From contig NZ_CP142422.1 in assembly GCF_035974275.1 (NCBI RefSeq), positions 4,154,001 to 4,218,000 of the forward strand: a stretch of 64,000 nucleotides of DNA, given 5' to 3'. A program made the translations under genes and the position numbers. Shown here in pieces: positions 33,310 to 42,359 of this stretch. Every line of letters begins with the position of its first letter. The stretch's first letter is position 1. The DNA comes from Chryseobacterium sp. MYb264. Its GTDB lineage: Bacteria > Bacteroidota > Bacteroidia > Flavobacteriales > Weeksellaceae. Below the pieces are notes generated by a model that did no database searches, was not told the DNA's origin, and saw only the letters and a program-made list of their open reading frames with translations.

Positions 33310-33345
33310 AAACTCTCTGATTTAGTCAGAGAGTTTTTTTATTTT
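33310..33345 (+). terminator. Terminator after the T9SS/small protein pair
   Basis: AACTCTCTGA and TCAGAGAGTT pair around TTTAG and are followed by TTTTTATTTTT. Confidence 0.9.
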
Positions 33346-33351
33346 TACTCT

Positions 33352-34638
33352 ATGAAAAAGATTTTTGTATTATCTGCAGTTGTGGCTGCACTTTCTATAC
33401 AGGCACAGTTCACGGTTTCGGTTCAGACACCCTCAGATTTTAACAGTCAGGATGCTATTTTATATAGCTTAAATGGTTCAAGAGACATTATCGCTTCCAC
33501 GGAAAAAGTGAAGAACGGGCAGTTAACGTTTAAATATCCAAATACCTACTCGGGGATGATGAAAGTATATTTCCCCGGATCGAATAATACATTCAGCTTT
33601 ATTTCAGAAAATAAAAATGTAAATATAAAGCTTGAGGCCAAGAACAATAAAATAAGCAATATTATCTACCAGGATGAAGCCAATAATCTGATGAGTAAGC
33701 AACAGGAAGGCTCACAGAAGAAAGAGGTAATTCTGCCTGCTTTATCACAGATTAAAGAGTATTATAAGGATGATACTGAATTCGGAAAAGCTTTAAAAAC
33801 TGAAATCGACAGGCTTTCAGGAGTGTCTAATGCTATCGATCCTGCTCAGCATCCCTTTATTTCATACTACAACACCAATTATAGTAAATTTATCGGAAAT
33901 GACCCCTCTAAGAAGGTTTCTCAGGATGATTTTATTAACTTTATAGACAAGTCGAATGATATGCTTGAAAGTTCGTCTCTATTGAGACCTATTTTGGTTG
34001 CTTATTTAAATGGAGGTGGTAATGCTAATGTAGCCGGTTCAGTTGACCGTCTATTAGATACATTAAAAGTGGAAACTCCCAGAGGGCAAACTGTACTTTC
34101 TGAACTCATCGATATTTTTGATGTTTATGAAATGAAAGATTTAAAAGATAAGTATCTTAGTCTGGCTAAAAATCTAAAATGTACTATTACCGACAGGTTG
34201 GCCTCTACATTAAAATCTAACGCGAATGTAGAAATAGGAGCAACCTTCCCTAATAATAAATTTCAGTCTCCTGTCAATACAACAGCGAAATCAATCTATG
34301 ATGTAAAGGCAGACAAAAAAGTGATTGTCTTTTGGTCCTCCACATGTTCTCACTGTGAGAATGAGCTGCCTAAGCTATTGGAAAAGTATAATGATTTAAA
34401 AGCGAAGAATATTCAGATTATAGGATTATCATTAGATGCGGACAAAGATTCGTATTCAAAGAAAATTGCAGCATTTCCATGGATCAATGATTCAGAACTA
34501 AGAGGCTGGAACAGTACTTATACTGAAACCTACAATGTTCATGCAACTCCGACGTATTTTATTTTAGATGCTAACAACAAGATAATCAGTAGACCAGATC
34601 ATGTTGGTGATGTTTTAGAATATTTTAAGTTAAAATAA
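33352..34638 (+). CDS. TlpA-like thiol-disulfide protein, secreted
   Basis: The 428-residue protein has a signal peptide (MKKIFVLSAVVAALSIQAQ). Residues 20-290 form an N-terminal region typical of Bacteroidetes TlpA/DUF4369-like proteins (beta-sandwich, then helices). Residues about 292-428 form a thioredoxin-like domain with the active-site motif CSHC in FWSSTCSHCENELPKL and the cis-proline loop in HATPTYFILD. It should act as a periplasmic reductant of disulfides. It begins just after a terminator and is followed by tRNA-Met, so it is likely a single-gene unit. Confidence 0.9.
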   Translation: MKKIFVLSAVVAALSIQAQFTVSVQTPSDFNSQDAILYSLNGSRDIIASTEKVKNGQLTFKYPNTYSGMMKVYFPGSNNTFSFISENKNVNIKLEAKNNKISNIIYQDEANNLMSKQQEGSQKKEVILPALSQIKEYYKDDTEFGKALKTEIDRLSGVSNAIDPAQHPFISYYNTNYSKFIGNDPSKKVSQDDFINFIDKSNDMLESSSLLRPILVAYLNGGGNANVAGSVDRLLDTLKVETPRGQTVLSELIDIFDVYEMKDLKDKYLSLAKNLKCTITDRLASTLKSNANVEIGATFPNNKFQSPVNTTAKSIYDVKADKKVIVFWSSTCSHCENELPKLLEKYNDLKAKNIQIIGLSLDADKDSYSKKIAAFPWINDSELRGWNSTYTETYNVHATPTYFILDANNKIISRPDHVGDVLEYFKLK

Positions 34639-34640
34639 TT

Positions 34641-34670
34641 TTGGAGGTTCAAATATATTTTCTATATTTG
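34641..34670 (+). promoter_or_regulatory. Promoter of tRNA-Met
   Basis: TTG at 34641-34643 and TATATTTG at 34663-34670, spaced 19 bases, fit the consensus well; the mature tRNA begins 13 bases later. Confidence 0.75.
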
Positions 34671-34682
34671 CACCACCAAAAC

Positions 34683-34756
34683 GGCGAGGTAGCTCAGTTG
34701 GTTAGAGCGCAGGATTCATAACCCTGAGGTCACGGGTTCAATTCCCGTCTTCGCTA
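34683..34756 (+). tRNA. tRNA-Met (anticodon CAT)
   Basis: A full cloverleaf of 74 bases can be drawn. The acceptor arm is GGCGAGG with CTTCGCT (two G-U pairs), the D-arm is GCTC/GAGC, the anticodon loop TTCATAA carries CAT, and the T-arm is ACGGG/CCCGT with loop TTCAATT. The discriminator is A and CCA is not encoded. The first pair is G-U and the anticodon stem lacks the three G-C pairs of initiators, so this is the elongator tRNA; tRNA-Ile2 with modified CAT cannot be excluded. Confidence 0.93.
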
Positions 34757-34767
34757 CAATAGCGATA

Positions 34768-34797
34768 AAAACCGAAACATTTGTTTCGGTTTTTTTG
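34768..34797 (+). terminator. Terminator after tRNA-Met
   Basis: AACCGAAAC and GTTTCGGTT pair around ATTT, followed by seven T. Confidence 0.88.
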
Positions 34798-35257
34798 TTT
34801 TTATATATTCTTTGATTTTCTTGGATCAGGGATCAGGCGCAAAATTTGGGGGCTAAGCAAAAAGTGGACTAGGCAAAAAGTTTAGAGAATGTAAGATGAA
34901 ATTTTTTGCTCTCGCAGATTTTGCGAATGACGCAGATTCTTTTCCTTGTACTTTACATAGTGAACACGAAGCCAACCCATTTTTTTTGACAACTCCTGTT
35001 TTAAGTCTCACCAAACCGTTCTACTGATAAAAGACCGCAAAGCTTAAACAAAGAAAAACAACGATATCATCTGGGCGATCTGTGGGATATAAAAAAATTC
35101 GTGCATTCGTGGCCATAATATACTGCCCTCAATTTTATCTTTGATAAAATCCTTGCGCCTTAAAAACATCAAGTATTAAAAAAAATCTTTGCGTCTCTGC
35201 GAAAAACCAACAGAAACAGCAGCATCTGAAAATCTGCGATCTGTGGGAAATAAAAAT

Positions 35258-35385
35258 ATTCGTGCATTCGTGGCAAAAAATACATCTAAACAATTTCTCC
35301 CAAAGTTTTGATACTGATCCAAAATATTCATGCATTCGTGGCAAAAAATACATTTAAACAATTTCTCCCCAAGTTTTAAGCGTGA
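35258..35385. repeat. Two direct repeats of about 60 bases
   Basis: Both copies run from AATATTC(G/A)TGCATTCGTGG through TACATYTAAACAATTTCTCC to AAGTTTT. A shorter third relative lies near 35091-35115 (AAAAATTCGTGCATTCGTGG). Confidence 0.8.
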
Positions 35386-35562
35386 TCCAATTACTTAAAT
35401 AATATTTTAATTCTTCTATAAAATTAAAATACATCATGGAATATATGGATTGTCATAAAAATGTATCCGATTTGGGAAATCCCAATTTGTGACAGATTAC
35501 AGCTTCATCTTTTTAAAAATTAAGCGTAGCAGATAATGATTCATTTTAGCTCAATTGAAAGA

Positions 35563-35589
35563 GCCCGCGGTATAAATTGCGGGCTCTGT
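35563..35589 (-). terminator. Terminator of the HlyD/C39 export operon
   Basis: GAGCCCGC and GCGGGCTC are complementary arms around GGTATAAATT. The minus strand continues into a T-rich stretch (TTTCAATTGAGC). It lies about 13 bases after the HlyD stop. Confidence 0.7.
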
Positions 35590-35601
35590 TTATAAATTGT
35601 C

Positions 35602-36900
35602 TTAGCTTTGATAGCCTAATAATTTTCTGATTTGATAAAAAAATCTTTCAATCAGTCGAAGATCTTCGGTGACAATTTCAGCACTTCCGCGAAGTTCTTT
35701 GTCAAAAATGAGATTTTTATTGTAGGATGTCCTCAGTCCTTTTGGAAGAGTAATATCAACATAATAATTTCCGTCTTTGTCGGGAGAAAGAGAGATGTTC
35801 TGAACTTTTCCCTCTACAATTCCATATTCCTGAAAGCGATAATTATCGAGTTTGATCAATACTTTTTCTCCTTGTCTGATTTTACCTGAGTTTGCCGCAG
35901 GTACAGACATTCTTCCCACCAATTTATCTTTATTTTTTGGAAGGATAGAAACAATCGCATCACCCATTTTTATAAATTGATTTTCACCAAAAAATTGCTG
36001 AAAGCTGGCCATTCCATCGGTGGAAGAAATGATAAGATAATTCTGTTCCCATTGGTTTAAGGATTTTCGTAACTGTTCAAAAAGCTGAAGGGTCTGGGAA
36101 GAGTAGGTGATTTTATCTTTCTCCGTGTTGATGGCTGCTCCACTTTTGGTTTTATTAAAATTAGAGATGGCTTCTTCCATCTGAGATAATGAAATATTGA
36201 TATTTTCCAGATTTTGCTGAGCCTGAAGATATTTAATCTTTTCATTTTCCATTTCCACAGCCGCAATAATTCCCTGATTGAAAAGTTCCTGAGAACGCTG
36301 GTAATTTTTTCGGGTCAGGTCATATTTGGCCTGTTCAAGATTTTTCTGTTGTTTTAAAGTGATAATTCTGCCTCTATATTCAGATATGCTTTGGTTTGCT
36401 GCAAGATTTTCAGGAGCATAGGGTTGTAATCGTGTGAAAAGTTGTTCATCCTGAAATGCTTTGGCAAAATTATTATAATCTCCCTGAAGTTCTCCCAGCT
36501 TATAATGTGAAATTTCGTGGACTGGAAATGAGGAAAGATTATTGGGGGTCATGGCATCCACATATTTTTTGAGCTCTAAAACATCTTTATAATTGGCTGT
36601 AGATTGCAATACCATTAATACCTGGTCTTTTTTTACATTCTGATGATCTTTAATCAGTATTTTTTCAATCTTTAAATTGTTTCTGGCTTCAATTTTTTCA
36701 GGAGGATTCTGAGAGGTGACAATAACAGGCGCCGGAATAAATTCAGGATACTTAATAATGTAGCTCATGACCAGAATCAGGAGAAGAATAATAAAAATGA
36801 GGGTGTTTCCCCAGCGGATCATCCAATGGGGTGGCTGGGTAAGAATGTCCTGAACACTTTCAGAACGAAGTTCTATATTGTCTAATATATCTTTTGACAT
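35602..36900 (-). CDS. HlyD-family periplasmic adaptor of the peptide exporter
   Basis: The 432-residue protein spans the inner membrane once (about residues 30-50) and extends into the periplasm. The features are a half biotinyl-lipoyl motif (EARNNLKIEKILIKDHQNVKKDQVL at about 68-92, key V-x-x-G-x-x-V-like spacing), a long coiled-coil hairpin (about 155-260) and a C-terminal beta-barrel (KLVGRMSVPAANSGKIRQGEKVLIKLDNY and later). It would link the C39 ABC exporter (37406-39601) to an outer-membrane channel, here not encoded nearby. It is the last gene of a leftward operon after the precursor peptide. Confidence 0.9.
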   Translation of the reverse strand: MSKDILDNIELRSESVQDILTQPPHWMIRWGNTLIFIILLLILVMSYIIKYPEFIPAPVIVTSQNPPEKIEARNNLKIEKILIKDHQNVKKDQVLMVLQSTANYKDVLELKKYVDAMTPNNLSSFPVHEISHYKLGELQGDYNNFAKAFQDEQLFTRLQPYAPENLAANQSISEYRGRIITLKQQKNLEQAKYDLTRKNYQRSQELFNQGIIAAVEMENEKIKYLQAQQNLENINISLSQMEEAISNFNKTKSGAAINTEKDKITYSSQTLQLFEQLRKSLNQWEQNYLIISSTDGMASFQQFFGENQFIKMGDAIVSILPKNKDKLVGRMSVPAANSGKIRQGEKVLIKLDNYRFQEYGIVEGKVQNISLSPDKDGNYYVDITLPKGLRTSYNKNLIFDKELRGSAEIVTEDLRLIERFFYQIRKLLGYQS

Positions 36901-37109
36901 TATTATAAAAGTTAAACCTCCCTTCGAAGGCTTAACTTGTTTAATGGTTATAATTTACTTCTTAAGGTATTTTTTTGCTCTGATCTGAATAGCTGCCACA
37001 GTGTACTTCTTCCATCTGTTGGCGGTATCTCAAAACCACTTTTATGAAGTCGAAATGGTAAATAGATTTCCTTCTTTTACATTTTTTGAGCAGTCCATAT
37101 CTGTCAGTT

Positions 37110-37337
37110 TTAGAATTCTGACTCACACATTTCTGACGTATAGTCATTCATGTGGATACATGTTCCATATTTAGGACAAAATCTCAATTGGTTGCATGAG
37201 CAGTCAAATGGCTGTCCTGGCATTGGAGGATCCATTGGCAAATATTCCTGGCAGGCTCCAGATCCAATTCCTGAGCCTCGTCCGTTACCTTTTACTGATT
37301 TTAATGTTTCTCTTGTTAGTTTTTTTAAATTTTTCAT
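37110..37337 (-). CDS. Six-cysteine exported peptide precursor (bacteriocin-like)
   Basis: The 75-residue product starts with a leader MKNLKKLTRETLKSVKGN, close to that of the peptide at 10952. A Gly-rich turn follows (residues 17-28). The likely core has six cysteines (C29, C46, C48, C54, C60, C71), enough for three disulfides, and several prolines. It lies between the genes of a C39-peptidase ABC transporter and an HlyD adaptor, on the same strand, and downstream of a VKOR-thioredoxin fusion that could form the disulfides. The bacteriocin role is inferred; signalling or defence peptides are alternatives. The leader cut probably falls near G17 or G19, as no canonical GG exists. Confidence 0.82.
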   Translation of the reverse strand: MKNLKKLTRETLKSVKGNGRGSGIGSGACQEYLPMDPPMPGQPFDCSCNQLRFCPKYGTCIHMNDYTSEMCESEF

Positions 37338-37405
37338 AGTAATAAAAATTTCAATTTGTTACCTACTCTTTAAGCTTTTCGGTTTCCGCTATATTGTGAT
37401 TCTAT

Positions 37406-39601
37406 CTAGTTTCCAAGTTCTAACTGATTTTTTACGAGTCTGTAATATTCACCTTTTAGCGCTACCAATTCCGCATGATTTCCTTCTTCCACCACATTTC
37501 CTTTATCCAGTACGATGATCTTGTCTGCATGTTTTACCGTTGAAAGGCGGTGCGCAATAACCACGGCCGTTTTACCTTTGAAAAACTGTTCCAGATTTTC
37601 CATAATGATCTTTTCGTTGTTGGCATCCAGAGCAGAAGTTGCTTCATCGAAGAAAATATATTCCGGAGATTTATACACGGCTCTTGCAATAAAAAGTCTC
37701 TGCTTCTGGCCGCCACTTACACCAACTCCTTCATTTCCGATCTTCGTGTTATAGCTTAACGGTAAACTTTCCACAAAATCTTTAATATTGGCTATTTCAA
37801 CCGCCTTTCTAAGCTTTGTTTTGTCGATGTAATCTTCTCCAATGGCGATATTGTTGGCAATGGTATCATTGAAAACATAACCTTCCTGCATCACCACACC
37901 ACAATGGTCTCTCCAGAATCTTGGGGAAACACTGCTCAGTTTGGTATGCCCGATTTTAATATCACCTTCGTTAGGCTCATAAAACTTCATCAAAAGCTTT
38001 AGAAGCGTTGTTTTTCCACTTCCGCTGGCTCCTACGATGGCTGTTGTTTTTTGATAAGGAATATTTAAACTTAAATTTTCAAATACCGGTACATCAGAAC
38101 CTATATAACGGAATGACATATTGCTGATCTCAATATCTTTTTCAGGAACTTCGTGTGCATATTGCTCATCTTTATTTTCCTCATCCTCTTTATCATGAAT
38201 TTCGCCCAGTCTTTCAAGTGAAATTTTAGCATCCTGAGTCTGTTTAATGAAATCGATCAGCTGTAGCAAAGGGGCATTAAGCTGCCCGATAATATACTGT
38301 ACAGATAACATCATCCCCAGTGTTAAATTTCCGCTTAGTACCAGTTTAGCAGAAAGAAAACTCACCAGGATATCTTTCATCTGGTTGATAAAGTTTCCTC
38401 CCACAGACTGCCATTGTTCAAGGGAAAGAGATTTTATCCTGAGCTTAAATAATTTTACCTGTAGAAACTCCCAATCCCAGCGTTTTTGCTTTTCGGCATT
38501 GTGCATTTTGATCTCCTGCATTCCGTTGATCAGTTCAATCACCTTACTTTGCTCTTGGGAAACCTGTGAAAATCTTTTATAATCCAGTTCCTTTCTTTTT
38601 TTAAGGAAAAAAGTAATCCACCCGATGTATAAGGCAGCGCCTACAAAGTAAACAATGAAAAGCTGATAATCATAAAAAAGTAATACGATGCTGAAAATAA
38701 TCAGATTCACCAGAGAGAAAAGCGTATTCAGCGAAGAACTCGTCAGAAGCTGTTCAATTCTATGGTGATCATTAATTCTCTGCATGATATCACCCGTCAT
38801 TCTTGTGTCAAAAAAGCTGATCGGAAGCTTCATTAATTTAATAAAGAAATCCGAAATAATGGAAATATTGATTCTTGCGGAAAGATGCAGCAAGATCCAG
38901 CTTCGGATCATTTCAATTCCCATTCTTCCAAGGAAAAGCATAATTTGAGCTGCCAGAACAAGATAAATGAAATTGAGATCCTGATTCTGAATGCCGACAT
39001 CGACAATACTTTGGGTAAGGAAAGGGAATATCAGGGATAGTAAACTTCCTCCCAAAAGACCGACTGCCAGCTGAATAACTAGATTTTTATATTTCAGTAA
39101 ATATTTAGACAGAAAAGAAAAGCTGGCTTTGCTTTGTTCTTCTTCAAATTCTGTCTGGAAAAATGCCGGAGTGGTCTCTAAAATCAGAGCAATACCTTCT
39201 TCTGTATTTTCATTGGCATTTTCACCGATCCAGAATTTGATAAATTCTTCTTTGGTGTAAGTGATTAAACCATAGCTTGGGTCTGAAATGTATACTTTTT
39301 CATTTTTATCGATATCATAAACAACCACAAAGTGATTTTTGTTCCAGTGAACCACACAAGGTAACGGAACTTCTTCTTTCAGGGTATTAAAATCAATCTG
39401 AACCCCCAGAGAACGGTAACCAAGATCTTCGGCAGCATCACTTAAACCCAGCAGGCTGCTTCCTTCTCTCGTAGTCTCCGAAAGATTTCGGATCTGTTGT
39501 AAAGAAATGCTTCTTTTATAATATTTACTTACAATTCTAAGGCAGGTAGGTCCACAGTCTTTGGAATCCGGCTGAATGTAATTGGGAAATTTTTTCTTCA
39601 T
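37406..39601 (-). CDS. C39 peptidase-domain ABC transporter (peptide export and leader cleavage)
   Basis: The 731-residue protein combines an N-terminal C39 cysteine protease (about 1-130: catalytic C16 in DCGPTC, H90 in NKNHFVVVYD, D107 in ISDP), a six-segment ABC transporter membrane domain (about 165-455), and a C-terminal ATPase (Walker A GASGSGKT near 521-528, signature VSGGQKQR near 629-636, Walker B near IFFDEATS). The protease triad looks intact, so it should cut the leader of its peptide substrate and export the core. The substrate is most likely the six-cysteine precursor, 68 bases downstream. Confidence 0.94.
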   Translation of the reverse strand: MKKKFPNYIQPDSKDCGPTCLRIVSKYYKRSISLQQIRNLSETTREGSSLLGLSDAAEDLGYRSLGVQIDFNTLKEEVPLPCVVHWNKNHFVVVYDIDKNEKVYISDPSYGLITYTKEEFIKFWIGENANENTEEGIALILETTPAFFQTEFEEEQSKASFSFLSKYLLKYKNLVIQLAVGLLGGSLLSLIFPFLTQSIVDVGIQNQDLNFIYLVLAAQIMLFLGRMGIEMIRSWILLHLSARINISIISDFFIKLMKLPISFFDTRMTGDIMQRINDHHRIEQLLTSSSLNTLFSLVNLIIFSIVLLFYDYQLFIVYFVGAALYIGWITFFLKKRKELDYKRFSQVSQEQSKVIELINGMQEIKMHNAEKQKRWDWEFLQVKLFKLRIKSLSLEQWQSVGGNFINQMKDILVSFLSAKLVLSGNLTLGMMLSVQYIIGQLNAPLLQLIDFIKQTQDAKISLERLGEIHDKEDEENKDEQYAHEVPEKDIEISNMSFRYIGSDVPVFENLSLNIPYQKTTAIVGASGSGKTTLLKLLMKFYEPNEGDIKIGHTKLSSVSPRFWRDHCGVVMQEGYVFNDTIANNIAIGEDYIDKTKLRKAVEIANIKDFVESLPLSYNTKIGNEGVGVSGGQKQRLFIARAVYKSPEYIFFDEATSALDANNEKIIMENLEQFFKGKTAVVIAHRLSTVKHADKIIVLDKGNVVEEGNHAELVALKGEYYRLVKNQLELGN

Positions 39602-39684
39602 TAACTCTCGTTGAAATTAAAGACTAAATACATAGTCTCTAATATATATTATTTGATTTAGTTTTAATTATCCGAAGTTTAATT

Positions 39685-41193
39685 TTAAAAATCTTCGTCA
39701 TACAGTAGCTCATCAATAAAAAACCAGATATCATCACGGTCGTATTTATCAGGAAACTGGTGTCCGTTGATAATAAGAATAGGCGTGAAATTTAATTGAT
39801 TATTACTATTGTCTTTAGACATTTCAATGATGGGCTGCAAATCCTGTTCTTGATCTCCTCTTCCTGATTTTGCATGAATTTGTTCCTCACTTTTATTTTC
39901 AAACCAGTTTTCTATGGTTTCAAGAAACTCGTGTTGGGATTTATTTTGATAGATATAAGTGAAATCTGAAATTAAACCTGCGTATTTTTCGGGACTTCTG
40001 TCCGGGAAATAATTAAATCGTAGCTGAGCGGAAACTTCATTTGGATATTTTTTCAGAATATCTTCCATAATCTTATGGGCATCTTTACAAAAACCGCAAT
40101 AAGGATTGGAGACAATGGAAATGTGAAGTCTTGCTTCAGGATTTCCCACTGAAAACGTTTGATTATCCTGAAATTCTATTTTTTCGTTTTCTGATAGCTG
40201 ACTTTTAAACAAATCATAGTTTCTTTTAAATCTAAGATTTTTAGCATTTGATTTCTGAATTTTTTCTTTTTCTTCCAGTGTATTATTGATATACAAAACG
40301 GAAGTAAAAGCTGCAATCCATAATACAACGCTTAGTAAGATCGTTTTTATCTCGATAAATACATTTTCAAAAAGCAAAGTACCAAGTAATAATTGAGCAA
40401 CCAGCACTGAAATAATTAAAAGACAAACTCTACAAAATGTTTTTTCAACAAACCCCTGAATATACAGTGAATATCCAATGGCTAAAACGGAAACTAAGCT
40501 AAGACCTTTAAGAATATAAGAAGTCGCAGGAAGAAATAAACCTAAAATGGTAATTCCAACGAAATAGATCAATGAAAAATCTGAAAATTTAAGCCCCAGA
40601 ATACTTGTTTTATCCTGAGTAATGATTTTGTTACAGGAATTTACCGCCTGATTTCCTGCGGTATCTCCACAAATACTGCCAATAACCGTAGAGGTATTTC
40701 CGAATTTCTGATTGAAAATTTCAAGAGAAATATATACTCCGGCTAAAGAGAGAATATTGAAAATACCTTGATACCAAGTATGAGTGAGCAAGGTGTACAA
40801 AGCAATAAGAGCCAATACAGAATAGAGTAGAGGTTTTATATTTTTTGCAGCTTTTCCTTCTGCTTGTTCTGTTTTTTCAAATAGAAGAACAAAATCTGTT
40901 GAATTTTTATGAAGTTCAGCTTTATTCAGAGTTTTAGCCTTCTCTGAGTATATCGAATATTGACTTCCCGATTTTTTTACCAGTGAAAAAGAATTATCAA
41001 CAATAGCGATAAATTCTTCAGGTAACTCATCCCAATATTGTTTTTCCAATTCATAGGCATCATTTTTTACGCCCATAAAATTAAGGGTATCACTAAAAGC
41101 CAGTGCAGACGGATAATTAGGATGTGAATTGAACTGAAACAGAAACTCCTGCTTATCCAGTTTTAAATAGTGTATTAGTTTATCGAAAATCAT
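39685..41193 (-). CDS. C39-like/VKOR/thioredoxin fusion: disulfide-forming membrane protein
   Basis: This gene encodes 502 residues. Residues 1-110 resemble a C39-like domain without a catalytic cysteine (FNSHPNYPSALAFSDTLNFMG). Residues about 125-305 hold four to five membrane segments of vitamin K epoxide reductase type, with cysteines in GSICGD and VNSC and the redox motif CRVC near 253-256. Residues about 340-502 form a DsbA/thioredoxin-like domain with CGFC near 364-367. VKOR-DsbA fusions form disulfides in exported proteins. As first gene of the operon it probably oxidises the six-cysteine peptide; the dead C39 domain may bind its leader. Confidence 0.88.
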   Translation of the reverse strand: MIFDKLIHYLKLDKQEFLFQFNSHPNYPSALAFSDTLNFMGVKNDAYELEKQYWDELPEEFIAIVDNSFSLVKKSGSQYSIYSEKAKTLNKAELHKNSTDFVLLFEKTEQAEGKAAKNIKPLLYSVLALIALYTLLTHTWYQGIFNILSLAGVYISLEIFNQKFGNTSTVIGSICGDTAGNQAVNSCNKIITQDKTSILGLKFSDFSLIYFVGITILGLFLPATSYILKGLSLVSVLAIGYSLYIQGFVEKTFCRVCLLIISVLVAQLLLGTLLFENVFIEIKTILLSVVLWIAAFTSVLYINNTLEEKEKIQKSNAKNLRFKRNYDLFKSQLSENEKIEFQDNQTFSVGNPEARLHISIVSNPYCGFCKDAHKIMEDILKKYPNEVSAQLRFNYFPDRSPEKYAGLISDFTYIYQNKSQHEFLETIENWFENKSEEQIHAKSGRGDQEQDLQPIIEMSKDNSNNQLNFTPILIINGHQFPDKYDRDDIWFFIDELLYDEDF

Positions 41194-41206
41194 GTTAATA
41201 TTTTTA

Positions 41207-41236
41207 CTAAAATACGCAGATGTTTTAAAAAAACAA
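41207..41236 (-). promoter_or_regulatory. Promoter of the C39/VKOR peptide export operon
   Basis: On the minus strand TTG (41234-41236) is followed by 19 bases and TATTTTAG (41207-41214), close to TAnnTTTG, about 14 bases before the start codon of the fusion gene. Confidence 0.5.
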
Positions 41237-41461
41237 GCGCTTTTCTTGTATGGGTGATTTATTTTTAGTTAAAAACAAAAAAAACAGGTATTTATTTGTT
41301 GTCTTTATGTTTAAAATATGAATATTTTCCTTCTTTTCTCCGGTGTGCTTCTCATGATATCAACGGAAGAATATATGCCCTTATTTAGAAATAGATCCTA
41401 CTCCTTAATTGATAAGGGGAAGGCAGCTTAAAAAAATAATATTAAGAATACTACTTCCTTA

Positions 41462-41524
41462 CAAACATACACCGTCCGTCGGTTTTATAAAATAGATGAT
41501 GCTCTAGATTTGTAAATTTAGATG
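41462..41524 (-). promoter_or_regulatory. Palindrome-plus-promoter element, copy 1
   Basis: The palindrome-like box CTAGATTTGTAAATTTAG (41503-41520 on the plus strand) is centred about 47 bases from TATGTTTG (reverse complement of 41462-41469). It points left, toward the export operon 265 bases away. Copy 2 and copy 3 have the same layout. Confidence 0.6.
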
Positions 41525-41840
41525 TTTTTTGTGGGTAGTTTTAACCTAAGCTCAATTAAAATCAACTATCTAAAATATTGATTTTCTATTATTAAAACAC
41601 ACATGAATAGCGTTGGGCTCATCCCAGTGTTAGAATTTGGAATCCAATTAAGGCTTTATCCGAAATTGATGATAAGCTTCGATCTCATTTTTAGACAGAC
41701 TAAAGCCCACGTTTATTGACCTTGACCTATTAGAATATTTTATTGATCGAGCCTTAGGCTATCATTAAACATCAATCTGACCAAATTGCATAGATAAAAA
41801 ACATCTTTCAATTAAATTCCGTCAACAAGCTTCTGAAAAT

Positions 41841-41870
41841 TAAATAAAAAAGGAGGAAAAAATTCCTCCT
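41841..41870 (-). terminator. Leftward terminator of the small transcript
   Basis: AGGAGGAA and TTCCTCCT are perfect arms around four bases. The minus strand continues TTTTTATTTA. Confidence 0.8.
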
Positions 41871-41994
41871 ATGTCTGAACCATTTCTAGCGATAAAAACA
41901 TTCTAGAAATGTATTCCCTCAATTTGTGGTTCATGTCAGTTTCCTTAATTTTCTACGCAAGAAGGAAACTAAAGATTATTAGTTGTGTCTTTAC
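41842..41994 (-). ncRNA. Candidate small transcript with 21-codon ORF
   Basis: The minus strand has a TATGTTTG -7 box at 42001-42008, then a hairpin (AGTTTCCTT against AAGGAAACT, 41938-41970), then a 21-codon ORF from ATG at 41934 to TAG ending at 41869 (MNHKLREYISRMFLSLEMVQT is 21 residues; key parts are MNHKLREY and SLEMVQT), then directly a strong terminator. Start, end and hairpins suggest a short RNA of about 150 bases, either regulatory or coding a tiny peptide. No known RNA family is recognised. Confidence 0.35.
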
Positions 41995-42000
41995 CCGTTG

Positions 42001-42063
42001 CAAACATACACAACCCATGGGTTTTATAAAAAATAAGGTTCTCTAGATTTATAAATCTAGAGA
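42001..42063 (-). promoter_or_regulatory. Palindrome-plus-promoter element, copy 2
   Basis: A perfect 24-base palindrome with core CTAGATTTATAAATCTAG spans 42040-42063. Its centre is about 47 bases from TATGTTTG (complement of 42001-42008). Between them ACCCATGGGT is another perfect palindrome. The element resembles copy 1 over most of its length and points left. Confidence 0.65.
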
Positions 42064-42359
42064 AATTTTAATCTTATTTCATTGGTTATTACAATTTTGT
42101 ATTTTACCTAAATTCTGTTTCAAATCTAAAAAATAAGTTTTTTTTTATATTAAATGCTCATTTGGTAATTAATCGACATGGAAATTAATGAAAAATTATC
42201 AAGTTGACATTGGTTTGTGTGGGCATAAAAATAGTAAGCCTCCAAAATCTCTCTTTCAAATTATCATCTGATTTTTCCCATTGAATTTACGCTTATTTAA
42301 CGTGAAATCGATGGTATTTCACTTGTTTTCAATTCACTAAAAAGGTGAAAAGTATTGAT

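Larger units (their letters stand above)
34757..35601. other. Intergenic region of about 845 bases with degenerate word repeats, no gene seen
   Basis: After the tRNA terminator (34768-34797) the region is filled with loosely repeated phrases such as ATTCGTGCATTCGTGGC, CTGTGGGA and CTTTGCGTC. The best pair is 35258-35320 and 35324-35385, about 60 bases each and nearly identical. Minus-strand ORFs here only reflect the repeats. The last 200 bases hold a hairpin near 35563-35600 (GAGCCCGCGG against GCGGGCTC) that may end the leftward HlyD operon. Confidence 0.7.

Noticed and set aside
35135..35361. Two Cys-rich minus-strand ORFs downstream of tRNA-Met
   Set aside because: They look like Cys-rich peptides but only translate the degenerate 60-base repeats, in two frames at once.
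36962..37147. Second small peptide gene after the six-cysteine precursor
   Set aside because: It overlaps the precursor's 3' end in another frame, lacks the leader pattern and has no export signal.
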